A DNA stretch of 64,000 bases from Lepidurus packardi. Lineage: Eukaryota > Arthropoda > Branchiopoda > Notostraca > Triopsidae. Numbering within the stretch: position 1 is the first letter of the stretch; every line of letters begins with the position of its first letter. Below the pieces are notes generated by a model, which saw only the letters and a program-made list of their open reading frames with translations, was not told where the DNA came from and did not search any database. The position numbers and the translations under genes were made by a program. Of this stretch, positions 62,332 to 64,000 are shown in pieces. Location: the NCBI GenBank assembly GCA_023053545.1, contig JAKZAN010000006.1, positions 3,663,001 through 3,727,000 of the forward strand, read 5' to 3'.

Positions 62332-62390
62332 TTGAAATGTGTAAAATTACAAATAAAATATTAGAAATGAATTACAGTTAAGAATTTCAG
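62332..62390 (-). repeat. AT-rich dispersed repeat, copy C
   Basis: On the minus strand the 30-base core 62361-62332 matches 1410-1439 at 28 of 30 positions. Weaker resemblance continues on the 5' side of the core (toward 62390). It is inverted relative to copies A and B. Confidence 0.4.
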
Positions 62391-62427
62391 TTATCAGTTT
62401 CAGTAGAAGAATTACAGTTAAGAATTT
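62369..62427 (+). repeat. 19-bp direct repeat, period 40
   Basis: gaattacagttaagaattt occurs exactly at 62369-62387 and 62409-62427. It lies within the AT-rich segment that contains repeat copy C and may be internal structure of that element. Confidence 0.85.
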
Positions 62428-64000
62428 ATTTTTAAGAAATTACTTGAATTTATTGTTAAAACTCCAGTGATTAAAACTACAGTTTTAAATTAACTGGCAC
62501 CAAATTACATTAAACGCTGACACGGAATGTCAGTCGATATAGGGTTCTAACGCTCTAGACAGGGTTACCAGGCTCTAAAAAAGAAAAAAATAAGAAAAAT
62601 CTCAAATAACGAGGATCGTTTTTTTAAGGGAAGGAAGGAAAGCTAAAGTGTGTGACACGTGAAAAGACGTCCCGACGCTTTTTACCATTCATTAGTAATC
62701 GGATCTTTGCTTGCTTAGTACGTTCCAGTCGAAACTTGCTAAACTACCAGAAAAGAGAAAGCCAAGCTTCCCTTTTTTAATGTATGTGTGTCTGTGTGTG
62801 TGTCTCTAAAGCTTGATGGCTTTTGTGGCCAACTTCCAAGAACTTTTCCAAGAGTTTGGCGTGTTGAAGGGCTAAATCTGGTGCTTACGGAGAGCTTAAT
62901 GAAGTCCCGGAACGTTGAAAAGTGACAGACAACTGGCAACACGGCCGAGGTAATGACATCTCGAGCATACTTCGACCCAGCACCTTGACAGTTCTCCGTA
63001 TTACTCCCGTATATAAGGAAATGGCGGGGGGAAAGATATCCTTCGTATCCTTCATTCTCAGTTATGCACCATATTATTAGCCAACTCCCGGGGACTCCCT
63101 TCATATGGCACATACTCTACATAATCTACCCCCTTTTTCTTAAGACTTCTGTTTCCCATACGTTTACAGTGTCTAATACCTTCCGTGTTACCATTAAACA
63201 TTTTAATCACAGCGCGATGTGAGCATAAATTGTTTTTGCTAAACCAAACTTTGAATGGGTTTTTTTATTGAATAATTTAATTAAAGTCATCCGTGCGGCG
63301 GTTTCTTAGGGATAGATCTTAGATCGGAAAGGAACGTTTTCATTTCTGGACATATGCTTGTTTGGGCGAAACAAGTTGTCTAGCGAAATTATGCTCTCAT
63401 CACGAAAACTGTCGTGAGTCTGTAATGGAATTCGCTCATGCATTACTTTTAACTTGTCCCAGAGAAATACACCTTAGCAACGAAGGAAATATAAACCTTG
63501 CAAAATACACAAGCTCAGATGAAAAGGGGAAAGCTTGCACAAACAACTCTTCCTCCTTTTCGCAAACCCGTACGACGTTCACTTTCACATGCGATTGCTC
63601 ATTCCTATGGAGCCATTACAAGTGTATTAAAGCTTCCGAAGGGAGCACGTAGCGTTAGACACATTAAAAATTAGATACCCTAGCATGTATGTCCCTACTA
63701 TATAAAAGAAAAGCTCATCCATTTACGATCACTTTGAACACGGTGAGAGTTTCAAACTCAGATTTTTAGGAAAATTTCAAATCAAAACACAAGATTTTAA
63801 TAAGTAAACTTATGCATTTTCTAGCCTTACTTATATGGACATCTTTTGTCAGTAAGTTCTACTTCCTATTGCATTTAACATGCCTTTATTCGGGTGCAGT
63901 TAGACGACAAACGCAAATGCCATTACTTTTGGTGAGACCTTTCAAAACGGTAGAAAACTAGTGCTGGTTCTAAAATATATCTCTGTATATTTTTCACTTT
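62428..64000. other. Non-genic stretch, right edge
   Basis: A GT-rich microsatellite lies at about 62784-62804. The minus frame 62739-63113 (124 codons) and the plus frame 63362-63652 (96 codons) have unremarkable translations. The former reads through the GT repeat as a Thr/His run, an artefact. No gene is supported. Confidence 0.5.

Noticed and set aside
1..64000. Bacterial operon, phage, plasmid or CRISPR content
   Set aside because: No long ORFs, no ordered same-strand gene runs, no ribosome-binding-site pattern and no regularly spaced repeats.

Overview
The window looks like non-genic or gene-poor nuclear DNA from an animal or a close relative of animals. No reading frame exceeds about 166 codons on either strand. 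Base composition is moderately AT-rich, CpG is not obviously depleted, and homopolymers, small microsatellites and short non-autonomous DNA transposons are scattered through it. The animal assignment rests on three things: a degraded tyrosine-kinase catalytic-lobe fragment at 32801-32956 (minus), a miniature hAT-type element with 8-bp target-site duplications at 33406-33603, and a miniature pogo/Tigger-like element flanked by TA at 40677-40804. I see no bacterial operon, Shine-Dalgarno pattern, CRISPR array, rRNA or convincing tRNA. The species cannot be named from this evidence.

Layout. 0-15 kb: a G18 run, an AT-rich dispersed-repeat copy, a weak inverted-repeat pair and one plausible minus-strand exon (13592-13782) whose Cys/Ser spacing resembles a peptidase-M15-like family. 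15-25 kb: a 62-bp A tract, a G21 run, an 11-bp tandem array, an (AT)n microsatellite and two candidate coding ORFs of unknown function (17574-17966 plus, 24408-24728 minus). 25-38 kb: mostly featureless, except a compact stretch at 32.6-33.6 kb holding the G15 run, the kinase relic, a second repeat copy and the hAT element. 38-50 kb: AT-rich sequence between exact direct repeats, the pogo-like element, two hairpins, an ORF-bearing patch open on both strands near 46.1 kb and a GC-rich micro-ORF. 50-64 kb: a possible exon pair near 55.3-55.8 kb with a strong 3' splice-site signal, two abutting minus-strand ORFs at 56.7-57.35 kb, the longest ORF (60.6-61.1 kb) and a third, inverted copy of the AT-rich repeat.

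How the parts relate. Nothing indicates genes working together. The recognisable pieces are mobile-element relics, one kinase relic and isolated candidate exons, as expected for intergenic DNA or very long introns. Family calls were made by eye from motif spacing, so they are hypotheses. I did not find a clear new biological system. The most checkable items are the two miniature transposons, the kinase relic, the 191-nt candidate exon and the four long G-runs, which all lie on the same strand.
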